DNA from: Piliocolobus tephrosceles
Lineage: Eukaryota > Chordata > Mammalia > Primates > Cercopithecidae
NCBI RefSeq assembly: GCF_002776525.5
Contig: NC_045435.1
Location: 124,909,038 to 124,973,037, forward strand
Direction: 5' to 3'
DNA: 64,000 nt
A program made the translations under genes and the position numbers. Under the pieces are notes generated by a model that worked only from the letters and a program-made list of their open reading frames with translations, was not told where the DNA came from and made no database searches. Shown here piece after piece: positions 1 to 12,304 of this stretch. Position 1 is the stretch's first letter; every line of letters starts with the position of its first letter.

Positions 1-622
1 GCCATTGTAAACCAGAATTTGTATTGAAGTACAATATAGTCTGATCCCAGCCACCTTACTGGCTCTGAGACTTTGAAAATTTATACTTTCTTCCACCTCA
101 TTAATTTCAGCTCCACAGATGAAGAAATTGTGGTTCATAGTATTCAACTAATCTAGCCCTCATTATACTGAAAGTGGAGCTGTCACACAAATTGTATTCT
201 TTGGTTTCAGTGTTTATGTGTTTCTCCCGACAAACAGATAAACAAAGTGTGTTCAGTAGAACTATTCCAGTGGAAATGCAAATATAAAAATATTTCTGAG
301 GCTTATTGTCTTAAAAAGAATTGATGCCTACATTATATTAGTCTATGTTGCATTATCATACATGTTTATTTATACTCATATATGACTATGTATGAGTGTG
401 TGTGTGTGTGTATATATATATATTCTCAAAGGTTTAGAAATATGCCAGAAAACAAAAGAACTACAAATACTAAAAGATGCAGCTGGAAAACAATAAAGGT
501 CTTCTTTCTCTTTTCAGTCTTTATATTTATTTGTCTTAAAAATAATAAGCTACCTGAGAAAGTGGACTATCTCTTATAATAGCAATAAATTCATTCAATA
601 TATTTATATGTGTATGTATATA
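1..622. other. AT-rich intergenic DNA
   Basis: No gene or recognisable interspersed repeat is seen. The stretch is AT-rich and holds a short TG/TA microsatellite at 396-422. The 65-codon open frame over that microsatellite has low-complexity composition and no domain. Confidence 0.6.
396..422. repeat. TG/TA compound microsatellite
   Basis: A run of TG dinucleotides (about 396-411) passes directly into TA dinucleotides (411-422). Confidence 0.9.
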
Positions 623-952
623 CAGTCATGTGTTGCTTAGCAATGGCAATACGTTCTAAGAAGTGTCATTAGGCAATGTTGTCATTGTGCTAACATCCTA
701 GAGTGTACTTAATGAAAACCTAGACAGTATAGCCTACTATACACACGAACTATAAGTTATTGCCTATTGCTTCTAGGCTACAAACCTGTACAGCATGTTA
801 CTGTATGGAATACTGCAGACAATTGTAACACAATGATATTTGTGTATCTAAACATAGAAAAGGTACAGTAAAAATATGATATTATAATATTATGGAACTA
901 TAGTCATATATCTGGTCTTTCATTGACTGAAACATTACATGGCACCTGACTG
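623..952 (+). mobile_element. Tigger-like (Tc1/mariner-group) non-autonomous DNA transposon
   Basis: The element begins CAGTCATGTG and ends with the inverse of CAGTCAGGTG, so imperfect terminal inverted repeats are visible. TA dinucleotides flank it at 621-622 and 953-954, the target duplication expected of Tc1/mariner elements. At 330 bp it has no transposase frame and is a non-autonomous copy. A second copy of the same family lies in reverse orientation at 9759-10110 and shares internal blocks such as CTACAAACCTGTACAGCATG. I do not assign a subfamily name. Confidence 0.8.
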
Positions 953-954
953 TA

Positions 955-991
<37 letters not shown>
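953..991. repeat. TG microsatellite
   Basis: TG dinucleotides interrupted once by TATA directly abut the end of the DNA transposon. They may have expanded from its TA target-site copy. Confidence 0.9.
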
Positions 992-3900
992 TTAATTATA
1001 TGTATATATAATATGTATAATACAATTTTATATAATTGTGAAATGATCTGAACATACAAAAAGTAACTCACACAAAAAATAAATTATTAAAAAATGAATC
1101 TCATGGCCTCTTACTTATGAGAGTATCTTATCTTTATATACAGATTTTTTGTACATCCAATACCTTCAATGCTTTTGATTCTCTGAACTCAAAAATGTAA
1201 TGAGAATAAAGCCACATCTATAACAAGGGTACTACATAGGACCAGCAAACTTAGCATTTTGATAATAATTATTTTATAGTAAATTTGATGAGTGTGGATA
1301 AAAAGTAAAAACATTACAAAGCCTGCTGCATGGTTTTACAAAGTAAAACATTACAAAGCCAGAGATCTTAAGAAGAGTTACAGGAGGAAATAAGTATGAT
1401 GACCTGCATGACCATTAATAAAGCCTGACACATGGAAGATCAATGTATTACTTACTGCTGATGTGGATGTTAAATTTTATGAAAGGTTTAAGAAACTTAA
1501 GAATGTTTATTATTTGTTTATATTCTCATTTTGAATTGCTTACTTGTAAATTTACTTTGTAAAATAATATGATTGAGTTTGACATTAAATTTTGTATTAT
1601 CAGAAACCTTTACAGAAAAACTGAATTCTCAATGCAATAGAAACACATAAGAAAATTTAAACAAAATTAACTTCACAATTTTTATTATCAAGTTTATCAC
1701 TTTCTTCAGGAATGACTAGAATATATATACTTAAACCATTATACAGTAAAGTTTGTTTCTCTCTGTCTCTCAGTCTATATGATATAACTAAACATTTGGT
1801 TGCTTTAATTTTTATTTGGGTTTTGAATCTTTGTTATTATCATATTAAAATAACCACAATTTTAATAAAAACAAAGTATTTTTACATCTAAAGACATGAG
1901 ATTATTTCTCATTTTTCTATGACTAGAACATTAAAAAAAATCCATCATCTCAAGGATGATGAAGACGAAAATTGTAAAACAAGTAACTTTTAAGCAACCA
2001 GTATGAAGAGTTTTATTTAAGTCATGCTATCTGCAAATATCTGAGTTTTTAAATATGATTTTATATAATTAACACAAAACTTTAACAAACATGGAATTTT
2101 TAAAAATATTTATCTCTGTCACAGTTAGCAGTGAGAACAAACATAATATAAATTATAACTGGTATCTAATTACTAGGTTGTCAATTACTAGTTATTTCTG
2201 CATAAAAGCATTTTCTCATTATTGATAATTTCTCTGTTTTATCATTTATATAATTGAACTCTCCAGAAATAGTTCATTTTATGTGGACATCAATAATAAT
2301 CAAAATAAGTAACAGAAACTTAAAGGATGTGTGTTTATGGCTTTGTTAGTCTGTCCTCTTTACTGTCAAATTAATTCAGATTGATCTATATAAACTTTCC
2401 TTTGAACACAGGGAAAAATATTGTAGACGTAGCATAATAAGGAAGAAAGTCCTTATTGTAAGCCACATGCTTTCAATAAGCATTTGATGCTTGCTTGCTT
2501 ATGTGAGGCAAGCAAACTGGCATACTTAAAATTATGCAATGGTTACATAAGTAAAGCATGTGTCATTTACATATACTTATTTTTAAGTAGAATTTTTTGT
2601 CATAAATCATATAGACAGAATTAATTTATAAATCTTACTATCTTCTAAGATTATTCATCTCTTTAAATTGTGGAATGTTAAAAATTCTGCCTATGATTAT
2701 TTTCAAACAAAGGATCATTTGCTTCGTTTTACTTTGTGTATTCCCATAAAGGCCTAGGTCAGTCCTTACACTTTCTCAGCTTGCTCACCCCAATACTGTC
2801 CAAGAAGCTCAGCTCTAGCCTATAGCCTGGACCAATTACTAAGCCTATAATATACACACAAGACCATGAAAAAAAGTTTACTTTCATGTCGAATCTATCC
2901 TGCTGCCCTCAGCTTGTTCAAAACAATTGGGTATTTTATTTGATTGTTTACTTTCTTTTATAAAAGGAAGACACAAAAAGAAGAGTAGATAAAAAGTGAT
3001 CATTAATAACTACCCTTCCCTATGATTTAAACCCTATGTTTGTATTTCAATAAAAGAAAATACTCTAAAAATAATTCCATATGGCTGTCACCTAGATATT
3101 TTTGTTCCTAATTCATCATTGGGAGAAAAAAGACAATTTAGAAAACAGTAAGACCTAAAGTCTTACTTTTGGTAAGAGTATATTGGTATATTGGTATATT
3201 GGTACATTTGGAAGGGGATAAAAAAAACTTTGTATATGCATTATTTAAATCTGATTTCATTATTAAGTACTGGTATATTTACTTCTGTTTCCATCAGTTT
3301 TTTTTTTTTTTTAAACAAAAGTAGAGAAATCTTAAACAACACAAGCAAGATAGTCACCTACTTTGTTTTTGGTGTGCATATGTGAAATTGATATTCTTGT
3401 ATTTCTAAAATGTTATGTGAGCCACTTGGTTGTTTTTATTATTCAGAATAATGAGAAGAAACAATGTGTGTGTGTGTAGTGTGTGTGTGCACGTGTACAT
3501 GTGTGTGTTGTTTTTTAGGGGAATAATTTTAAAGTTAAGGTCTATCTTGTGATTCTGTAATCAGCAGATGTGCTTAAAGATTTGGCTACATAAGCCTTCT
3601 CAAAATGCTCCAAGACAGCAGAGCCAAGTGGCATATTCCACAACATGCACATACTGTGATGCCTTTCAGCATTCGGCAAGGACTCACCCTCTTTGTAATT
3701 CATCATAGTGAGACATAACCAGATAAATCAATATACATGCCAAAACAAAATATTAAAGGAAACAATTGGTTATGTAACCACACAGAAACAATTACTTGTT
3801 CTGACATGACTAAACTTTTAATAGCTCAACGAACTAAAAAGAATTGGATGTCTGAATATTTTTAAAACACATTCTAAAAGATTTATCTTCTCTTAGGAGA

Positions 3901-4609
3901 GAAAAATACCTTTTCTATTTTCTTTGTCAGGTACCTTCGTTGCAAAGTTATGTATATAACTAGAGGAAGAAAGGAAAATCACTTCTGTCAGTCAGATAGC
4001 CAAAAAAAAAAAAAAAAAACACTTTATTTGTGTATGTCTCTATTGACATATTTAAAAATATACAAAAATTTGTGATACCTTTCAGAGATTTAGTCCAAGT
4101 TTCTAAGTTCGCTGGACAGCATCATTAAGAGACAGCAATGACCATGGAGATGATAATATCTTCTGGTCACTATTGTTAACTTTCTGTAACATTAAACAAT
4201 GTCCAGGGATATATGAGTATATTCTGCCTCTAGAGCTTAAAAAACATTATACCTATTTTAACGAACAATTGTAATATAAAATTTAGGGTTTACACAATCA
4301 CTTAATCACATTTCATCTGTGATAAGGCTTTTGCATAAATCAAATGAAACTTCTAAAATTTAGAGAACATTACATGTAATTCTATCTAAACTATTAAAAT
4401 AAGGCACTAAGAAGTATTTAACAGAAAATAAATGTTTTAAGTGATATATGCACAAAATTCTTTTTTAAAAAATACTAACTTCATATGTCATGCCATTTTT
4501 AATATTTACTGTCAGAAAAATATAATGGGTACCAAAAACTAACCAATCGTACCTCACATATTTCCACTCAAAAATTTCTATTTTCCAGCATATGTTATCT
4601 ATGAAGCGT
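992..4609. other. AT-rich intergenic DNA, no recognised gene
   Basis: No supported gene. Small features: a 38-bp-period microduplication at about 1302-1360; three tandem copies of an 8-bp unit (GTATATTG) at 3178-3201; a TG-rich microsatellite at about 3465-3510; and an A run at about 4001-4018. Open frames are short and stop-bounded with low-complexity composition. Confidence 0.55.
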
Positions 4610-4624
4610 TTCTCAATGAATTTT

Positions 4625-4935
4625 TTGTTTGTTTGTTTTTTGAGACGGAGTCTTGCTCTGTCGCCCGGGCTGGAGTGCAGTGGCCGGATCTCAGCTCACT
4701 GCAAGCTCCGCCTCCCGGGTTTACCCCATTCTCCTGCCTCAGCCTCCCGAGTAACTGGGACTACAAGCGCCCGCCACCTGGCCTGGCTAGTTTTTTTTTT
4801 TTTTTTTTGTAATTTTTAGTAGAAATGGGGTTTCACCGTGTTAGCCAGGCTGGTCTCGATCTCCTGATCTGGTGATCCGCCCATCTCGGCCTCCCAAAGT
4901 ACTGGGATTACAGGCTTGAGCCACCGCGCCAGGCC
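4625..4935 (-). mobile_element. AluY (Old World monkey AluYRa-like), full length
   Basis: This is a complete dimeric Alu in antisense: a T-rich tail at the left, then GAGACGGAGTCTTGCTCTGT, a central T run (A-rich linker) and the 5' end ...CACCGCGCCAGGCC at the right. A 15-bp target duplication, TTCTCAATGAATTTT, flanks it at 4610-4624 and 4936-4950. The right arm reads CCGGATCTCAGCTCACTG and the 5' end GGCTTGAGCCACC, variants I associate with cercopithecid AluY subfamilies. The 75-codon frame across it is an Alu artefact. Confidence 0.95.
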
Positions 4936-4950
4936 TTCTCAATGAATTTT

Positions 4951-6144
4951 AAACAATCACTGGCTTCTGGAGGCTGCTTAGAAACTCAAACAAACAAAGA
5001 AACAAAAACCCTGTAATTAAAACCTTGGTAGTAGGGATGAAATTTTGTTTTCTGCTGTGTTTTTTTTTTCTGGACATTGACATTTGTTTTGCTTTCCAGA
5101 AACTAAAGTCTCTGAAAAAAACAAACAAACAAACAAGCAAACAAACAAACTTTTATCTGAAATGTCTTTCCAAAATCTTTAGCAAAATGTTTTTTTTTTT
5201 TTTTTTTCTGCTGCTATCCCTTGCTTGAGACATTGCCTTATAAGTGAAGTGTGGCTGATGAGAAAATAAATACTGTGGTCCAAATGGTTCTACTCCCTTG
5301 TATGGAAACAGTCCATCAATGGGCAGTGGATATCTTATGTTATATTAGCACACAATTTTAATCTATACTTAAAACACCAAAACATAAAATAGATAAAATA
5401 TATTTAAAAGATTAAAAGAAATACATTTAGTATTTCTGTCATAGAAATAGTGACCTGCTTTCTTTTTATGACTCAATCCTCCTCCTCCACCATATAAATT
5501 TATATTATAAAATATTATAATTTTTATATCTGTCTTTTTCAGCACAATATAAAAAATCTCAAGGGTAGGAGATGATTAATTTTAATTTGTTGCTCTAGTA
5601 TATACTGTGTTTTTTAGAATGTGTGGTATTTTTAGCATGCTAGTATAATAAATAAAACTGTAAAGAAGTGCATTTTATTTGTCAGACTTCCACATTTAAA
5701 AACTTGACATGCGTAATATCTGCTAACATCACACCTAACAGGTTTCTTAAAGTAAAAACTAGAGTAAAGCATCTTTTATTAATATTTGCATTATATGCAG
5801 TCACACTCTTGCATACTTTTTAAAATTTAGATACTTGTTGAATAATAGTTTCCCATTAAATAATTTATTACAAAAGTTGGCCGGAAGAAAATCTACTTAT
5901 TAAGCGTGGAGGATGAGGAGCATTTTTCTGAGCATATTAGAGATATGCAGTTTGGCTAATAGAAACAGTATTCAAATGATTTTGTAGAATAAATTGCAAA
6001 AATAGCCACAAATGTGTTTGTGTAAGTTATATGAAGAGCCAGAAATGGAATTTCTACTTTTCAAAAAAAATACTGAAACCAGACTGCAGACACAATTCAT
6101 AGATTATTTTAGTCTTGATGTTAAATATCGATTATTATAGACAG
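4951..6144. other. AT-rich intergenic DNA
   Basis: No gene or clear interspersed repeat apart from the (AAAC)n tract at 5120-5150 and a T run near 5189-5208. The open frames on both strands here span these tracts and are not credible proteins. Confidence 0.5.
5120..5150. repeat. (AAAC)n microsatellite
   Basis: About seven tandem AAAC units with one AAGC interruption. Confidence 0.9.
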
Positions 6145-6660
6145 AGCAACGACTCCTCAAAGCTGTCCGTGACTTAATCCTTGAAATCTGTGAATATGTT
6201 ACCTTTCATAACTTGCATGATAAAGTGGAATTAGAGCTGCAAATGGAATTAAGGTTGCTAATAAACTGACATTGAAGTAAGGAGATTATTCTCGATTATC
6301 TGAGTAGGCCTAGTGTAAGCATGATGGTCTTTAAAAATTGAAAACAAATAAAAAATAAAGCAGAATAAGAGTAGAGAAAGATTCTGTGAGGATTGACTCC
6401 ACTGTTGCTGGTGCTGAAGATGGATGGCAGGGGTCGGTTGTGGGCCGAGGATAATGGGCAGCCACTAGAGGCTGAAACATGCAAGAAAATAGATTCTCCC
6501 TTAGAGCAACTAGAAGAAAACATGACCCTCCCAATAACTTGAGTTTAGACAAATAAGATTTATCCTGCACAGAAATGCAAGATTAAACAAACAACAGCAA
6601 CAAGCCAGTGTTGTTTTAAGCTACAAAGTTTGAGGTAATTTTTAGAACAGTAACAAAAAA
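6145..6660 (+). mobile_element. MLT1-like ancient MaLR LTR
   Basis: Degenerate but ordered matches to an MLT1-type LTR are seen: an AATCTGTGAATATGTTACC block near 6186, a GGTCGGTTGTGGGCC block near 6432, an AGATTCTCCCTTAGAGCA block near 6490, and a 3' end resembling GTTGTTTTAAGCTACAAAGTT near 6611. Sense of the LTR is plus. Divergence is high and the ends are approximate. Alternative: a related ERVL-MaLR subfamily. Confidence 0.6.
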
Positions 6661-9600
6661 TAATATACCCATTTAAATATAAGAAATATTACTATCAAAT
6701 TTTTGTTAGGTTTATATTGATTTCATTTCTTTATGTTCTTTAGTGTATTTGGAATTAATTGGAACTAATGAAAATGTCATACGTTTTAAAAATACTTGAA
6801 AACTCCAAAGCTGTTTTAATTCTGGGTTTTCAAAGGAGAAATATGGGTATTAGGGGAGAAAACCATATTTATTTGGGTACATAGTCTTATAACCATATAT
6901 ATGTCATTCTCAAAAAGATGGGTTATATAATTGAAATTTCCATTATTTTCCTCTGACTTTGAGTCTCCAGATTTGGTGCTTGATTCTGCAAACCAATCAT
7001 CTTTGCCTTCCCAAGAGTTAAGGCATGTTAGTAAGAACAAGTATTCATTACCTGGACCTTAAATTATTTCTCTTTAACTGTATTCAATAGCAATTTTATG
7101 ATAAAAAGAGAGACTATTTTGTACCTAAAGAGAGGAAACTTATCTTGGAGTTAGAAACCAGAGATATTGACTGAGCACAGTGTTTTACCAGGAAGCCAGG
7201 CTGTCCAGATGGAGTTCCTAGCAGAGAGATAATACCCACCAGAGACTCAGAGCGAGTAGAGAAAAGTTAAGTATAACATGCACAAATTATTCCCATTAAA
7301 ACATTACTCCAGGTTCAGGTTTTATTTTACATGTTTTAAATGATACATTGACATCCACAGACTATAGAATGTACAAAATATATTTTTAATTGTCACATAT
7401 AGAGTTGCCAAAATTGATTTGATAAAATAATATATATTTTTTTCTACTTGGAGACTTCACTACTGAAAAGAAATTGTAGGCTATTAATTAATAGTAGGTG
7501 AATTTGTTTGATCTAATTTAAAAGGTATATAAAATAGCTGGAAGGAAAATTCAGTTTAGTTTTCATAACTTCTGGTGATTCTAGGAAATAAAATTGCTCT
7601 TTACTACTGATAGCATATTCACCTTTTCGGGCCATTCATGGTTAGGAATGCAGTTCCTCCAGACTGTGTCCCATTTTTAATTGAACAGTTGCTTTAAGAG
7701 AACTAAATCTCTTTTCATCTGTTATAGTAGAAAGATAGTGCACAACTGCATTAGTACTTCAGCAACGTATACAAACTGAAAAATGTATAGCTTTCTCTAA
7801 TATCAACCCTCTAACTGATGTAATGAGATGATAGAACAGACAGAAGAGAGTGAACCTCCTTCCTCCAATCCTTTTCTAAGGGCTTTAGTCCCATCTCTCA
7901 GGCTCCCCCCTCATAACTGTTCCATTTCCTAGAGGCCCAAGTTATTAATATGATCACATTAGCCATTATGTTTCAACACATGAAATTTGGGGGATATATT
8001 CAGACCATAACACTTGAATAGAATGGACTTGGGTTAATTCATATTTGAAAGGCATTTTTTAAAAAACTGTCAATGCTAGATTTCAAGGATCAAATTTTTA
8101 CAAAAATTTCCTGTTCCTGCTTTATATACTGTATTTGAAAAATATTAGGCCTAAGTGGCTAATTATTTCATTATGTAGTATTTATATACATACACACATA
8201 AATTGATATCCCTCTCTATATAATAATCACAATATTGTTTTTGATAGCATCGTTCAGTCTTCTTACAGGAGATCAACAATAGGAATTGAGGGAAATTTAT
8301 AAGATTTATGAATTTATGAATCTACAAGATTGCTCAATATCAGAGGTCTTCCAAAAGAAGGACCCTAAAGAAAGATCTTTCTAAAGAGGATTCTCCAGCT
8401 AAAATTAAGGTATTTTCAGGTGTGAAAGGATTTTTAAAGAGCTATATTAAATAATTTTAATAAAATACGATGTTTCCGTAAATAGATAATTTCACCGGTA
8501 TTTCAGTTATGATATTATAAACAACCACTTAGGGAAAATTAAATAAAATTATAACAAATTAAACATTTTTATGTTTAGATAATCAGCAAGTACCAAGAGT
8601 AGTGACAAAGGCTGAAATAATTAAACAAGAGGATGATTAAAACAAACAAACAAACAAACAAAAAAACACTGGAATTAACAAGAATACATTGTAACATCTC
8701 AAAATAAATTTACTGAAGTAAAGGCAGATTCGTTTATGGAACTCTAGTAAAATCTAAGGCAAATATTATTCTAAATTAGTTTACTGAGCTGTAGGCCAAT
8801 TCTAAAAGAAAATTTTGCTTGTTTTTGAATGAATGCATCTATAAAATAAAATAGTCTTGGAGGAATAATTTATCTTCTCAAAATATAGAAATTTGTTTCT
8901 ATCACTAATTTTAGTTACATTTAAATTTCCCAAAATATGTTTTATAAATATAAAAAGAACAAACTTTTATTTCTAAACAGAGTTTTAGTTTAACACAGGA
9001 AAAATCAATTACTAACACAAAGTAGGTTAGTAAGGTATTCTTTAAGTGAAATTTCTAAAGATAGCCTAACAGACTCAATTGAAAATCCATTAACCTAAAC
9101 TTACAAAAACGGAAAAATTCGGTCTATCATTTTTTTCCATAGATTCAGAGACCGTCTATGAATACTACATATATGTTTTAAATTAGCTTTCTAAGAAATA
9201 TTTATGCCTTATCAGTGCTACTAGCAAAGACTGTCGATATGATCTTTACAACCCTCAGTTTAGATAAATCATTTTGGGTGACAAAATGATGGATATGTAC
9301 AAATGTCATTAAGCTATAGTAATATTTGCAACTAAGAATAGCATTTCAGAAATGCTTAGATTTAACCATCTGAAGAAAAACAGATAAAAACAAACAGCAA
9401 AAGAACCCAGAGTTAAAAGTACAGAGTGATTTCCAGGAAGTATTGCCTATAAAGTGTAATAAAAGCATATATGTAACTAATTGACGGACTATTGTCATAC
9501 AATTTTTATTTCTCATCTTAAATTTTCACATCTTGCATATGTTTTTCTAAATATAAAAATGTCTAGCACCAAGTAGAGCATATTGATGATTGGGCTTCTC

Positions 9601-9758
9601 CATCTTCGTCTCGATATTTGGTATTATGAAGACAAACCTTCACTATATGTCTTTGAAAATCATAAAAATCACCAGGAACACATACATACATGTATCACTT
9701 ATACAAGATTCTATTCTCAAGATAGAGAAAATACAAATAAGAGTAATTTTACCAAATA
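6661..9758. other. AT-rich intergenic DNA with one possible ancient repeat
   Basis: No gene is supported. At about 7835-8015 the text (CCTCATAACTGTTCC, then TTTCAACACATGAAATTTGGGG) resembles the widespread block 'cctaataccatcacattgg...tttcaacatatgaattttggggg' of an old mammalian repeat whose family I cannot name. An (AAAC)n tract lies at about 8640-8663. The remainder is unrecognised. Confidence 0.5.
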
Positions 9759-10110
9759 TAGTCATGTGCCAGCTAATAATGTTTTCATCGATAACTGACC
9801 ACATACATAACAGTGGTCCTTTAAGATTATAATACCATATTATTACTATACCTTTTCCATGTTTAGACATAGCATATTTAGTGATAGGCAAACACTTACC
9901 ATTGTGTTACAATAATCTACAGTTTCCAGTACAGTAACATGCTGTACAGGTTTGTAGCCTGGGAGCAATAGGCTGTACAATAGCATGGGTGTGTAGTAGG
10001 CTGCATCATCTAGGTTTGTGTAAGTACATTCTATGATGTTTGCATAACAATACAATCATCTAATAACCTATTTCTTAGAATAGATCCAGTCCTTAAGCAA
10101 CACATGACTG
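9759..10110 (-). mobile_element. Second copy of the Tigger-like DNA transposon, inverted
   Basis: The reverse complement aligns along its length with the copy at 623-952, including CACAGTCATGTGTTGCTTA at its end and the CTACAAACCTGTACAGCATG block near 9936-9955. The left terminal repeat is TAGTCATGTG (first base mutated) and the right is CACATGACTG. A TA precedes it at 9757-9758; the right TA is now TG. It is non-autonomous; overlapping open frames on both strands are artefacts. Confidence 0.8.
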
Positions 10111-12029
10111 TGATGTTTTATCTATTTCACATGTGGCAAGAAGTCCCATAGGACTTCTAGTGGCTGCTAGAGTATTCTTACTAGGCTAGGGCCAATGTAA
10201 TTATTATTTTTTTGTATTTGTTATTGATTTAAATACTTTATTCTCCTATAGTCATAAAAAATTGCTTTTACAATTCTATACATTGTGTGATATGGTTTGT
10301 GTACCTACCCAAATCTCAACCTGAGTTGTAATCCCCATGTTGAGTAAAAGTTTTCCTTTTTTAATGATCGCATAGGCACCTGTGAATGGGCCAAGGAAAA
10401 CTAAAATTGAAGGCTTTCAATCAGTCACAAATGAATTCCCATATCTTTGAATAATACATTGCTCTTCAGTAGTATGTATCTGAAGGTGGATTAAATCCAG
10501 CCCCATATTTATTTTGCTTTGTCTTTCTGTATTTGTAAATAGGTCATATGTACATATATACAAATGTATGTATATGTTCACTCCTTACTCATCCATGTGC
10601 TCACATATTGAATAACTAGTTAGTTCTCATGAACTCAAGTTCATTTATTTTGAAAAAAGTATTATTAGTCATATAATGCTTAGTTAAAAATGTATGTCTA
10701 ACTTTGCTATTACCATTCTTGTTAGTAATAAAATAAAAAAATAGATTATTTCAAAGAGTTTCGTGTAAAATTCAAATCACGAATGGATGACATATTTGAT
10801 TGAAAGACTGAAAGAATCAGTAAGGACAGAATAAAACTGGTATTTTTTGTCCTTTAATCCATACCTAGTAGAATGAGATGAAGAACAGTAAAAAGCTGAA
10901 CTCTTCTCCACACTCTCATGATCCTGAACAAAGGTATGAACACTTGAGTCTTTTCAATGTCAGTCTACTGCCTTTGACAAGTACTATATTCACTGAACAG
11001 TTTTAAAAAGTTTCAGAAAAGAAGAAAATGCAGGTTGGGGAAAAGACTGAATGGGAAGATAATAGAAAAATACATTGCTGTAGGTCTTTGATATTTTTTA
11101 CTCTGATAAAATATTTTTATTAAATTAGTCAAATAATAATATTGTGATTGTGTCAATATTTTCAGTGTAGAGTTCAAATATTTTCCCCTTAAGTTATTTT
11201 AAATTTATTTATTTCAGTGTAGGCATTCTTAATTTTTTCTCAAGAAACAGATAAGGTATTCCAGTTTTATAACCTGACAAAGTTTTTCAGTAGCTGAACC
11301 AAAGATTATCAATATATTCTATCATTTTGTTTACTAAAAATCCACTCTAAGGGTTTCAGGAGGTTATTTTATTATCTGAAATATATAGAGTACTAAAGAA
11401 TAAAGGGATTTAGTGATGCTAGCTGGCAGAGAGTGTTTATACATTACATAGAAAAATGGTCAATTTCACAATAAATATCAGTTAAATATAATTATTGTAC
11501 TCAGTATAAACAAAATGTTATGTTTATAATAATGTTGGAAGTATAATTAGTTTGAGGGTGCTGCAATAATTATGTCTGTGTGTGCATACATGAACATCTA
11601 TTATGCTTTCCTATGTATTACCTAATATTCACTGATGCTGTGTATTTGTGTTAGAAGTTGTAATTGATCTCATGTACATGACATAAAGAATATATTGCTT
11701 TGACATTTTAACTTATACTTTGGTTTTGCTCACAGTATATTATTATCTCTGCATTACGCAGTCTCAAAATTATGTCAACTCTCCAACATATTGAACCTGA
11801 TAGATAACATTTTGGTAATTACAAGGTAAATAGAAACTAAAACTTTCTTTTGGACCAGGTTTAAATAAATCATGCTCCAAAGGATAGTTTAGATAGAAAG
11901 ACAAATGTCCAAAACTTCTGAATAAAATTTCAAACGTAAGGTAAGAGGGGTCACAGTGCCTAATTACCACAGCTTGAAAGGATGAACACTACAGTATACT
12001 AGACCTATATTGTTTAAAGAAAAGGGGAC
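10111..12029. other. AT-rich intergenic DNA
   Basis: No gene is seen. A fragment of about 60 bp at 10287-10345 (TGATATGGTTTGTGTACC...AAATCTCAACCTGAGTTGTAA) resembles the 5' edge of an MST/THE1-class MaLR LTR in plus orientation. A small perfect hairpin (AGAAGTCC-CATA-GGACTTCT) lies at 10139-10158. The rest is unrecognised. Confidence 0.5.
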
Positions 12030-12273
12030 CAACTTTGGGAGGCCAAGGTGGATGGATCGCAAGGTCAGAAGATAGAGACCATCATGGCTACCATGGTGAA
12101 ATGCCGTCTCTATTAAAAATACAAAAATTAGCTGTGCACCATGGTGTGTGCCTGTCATCCCAGCTGCTAGGGAGGCTGAGGCAGGAGAATCACTTGAATT
12201 GGGGAGTGGGAGGTTGCAGTGAGCCGAGATAGCACCACTGCACTCCAGGCTGGGTGACAGAGCGAGACTCCGT

Positions 12274-12302
<29 letters not shown>
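12030..12302 (+). mobile_element. Alu, 5'-truncated (AluS/Y-like)
   Basis: The element starts inside the left monomer at ACTTTGGGAGGCC, lacks the GGCCGGGCGC 5' end, continues through the linker, right monomer and GAGCGAGACTCCGTCTC, and ends in an A run. It is moderately diverged. Antisense frames of up to 127 codons across it derive from Alu and its A tail. Confidence 0.93.

Positions 12303-12304
<2 letters not shown>

Noticed and set aside
5120..5150. Regularly spaced short repeats as a possible array
   Set aside because: Simple AAAC microsatellite; there are no spacers, so it is not CRISPR. No CRISPR-like array exists in the window.
10139..10158. Perfect 8-bp stem, 4-base loop hairpin
   Set aside because: Too short to call a terminator or RNA gene in a primate intergenic region; expected by chance at this scale.
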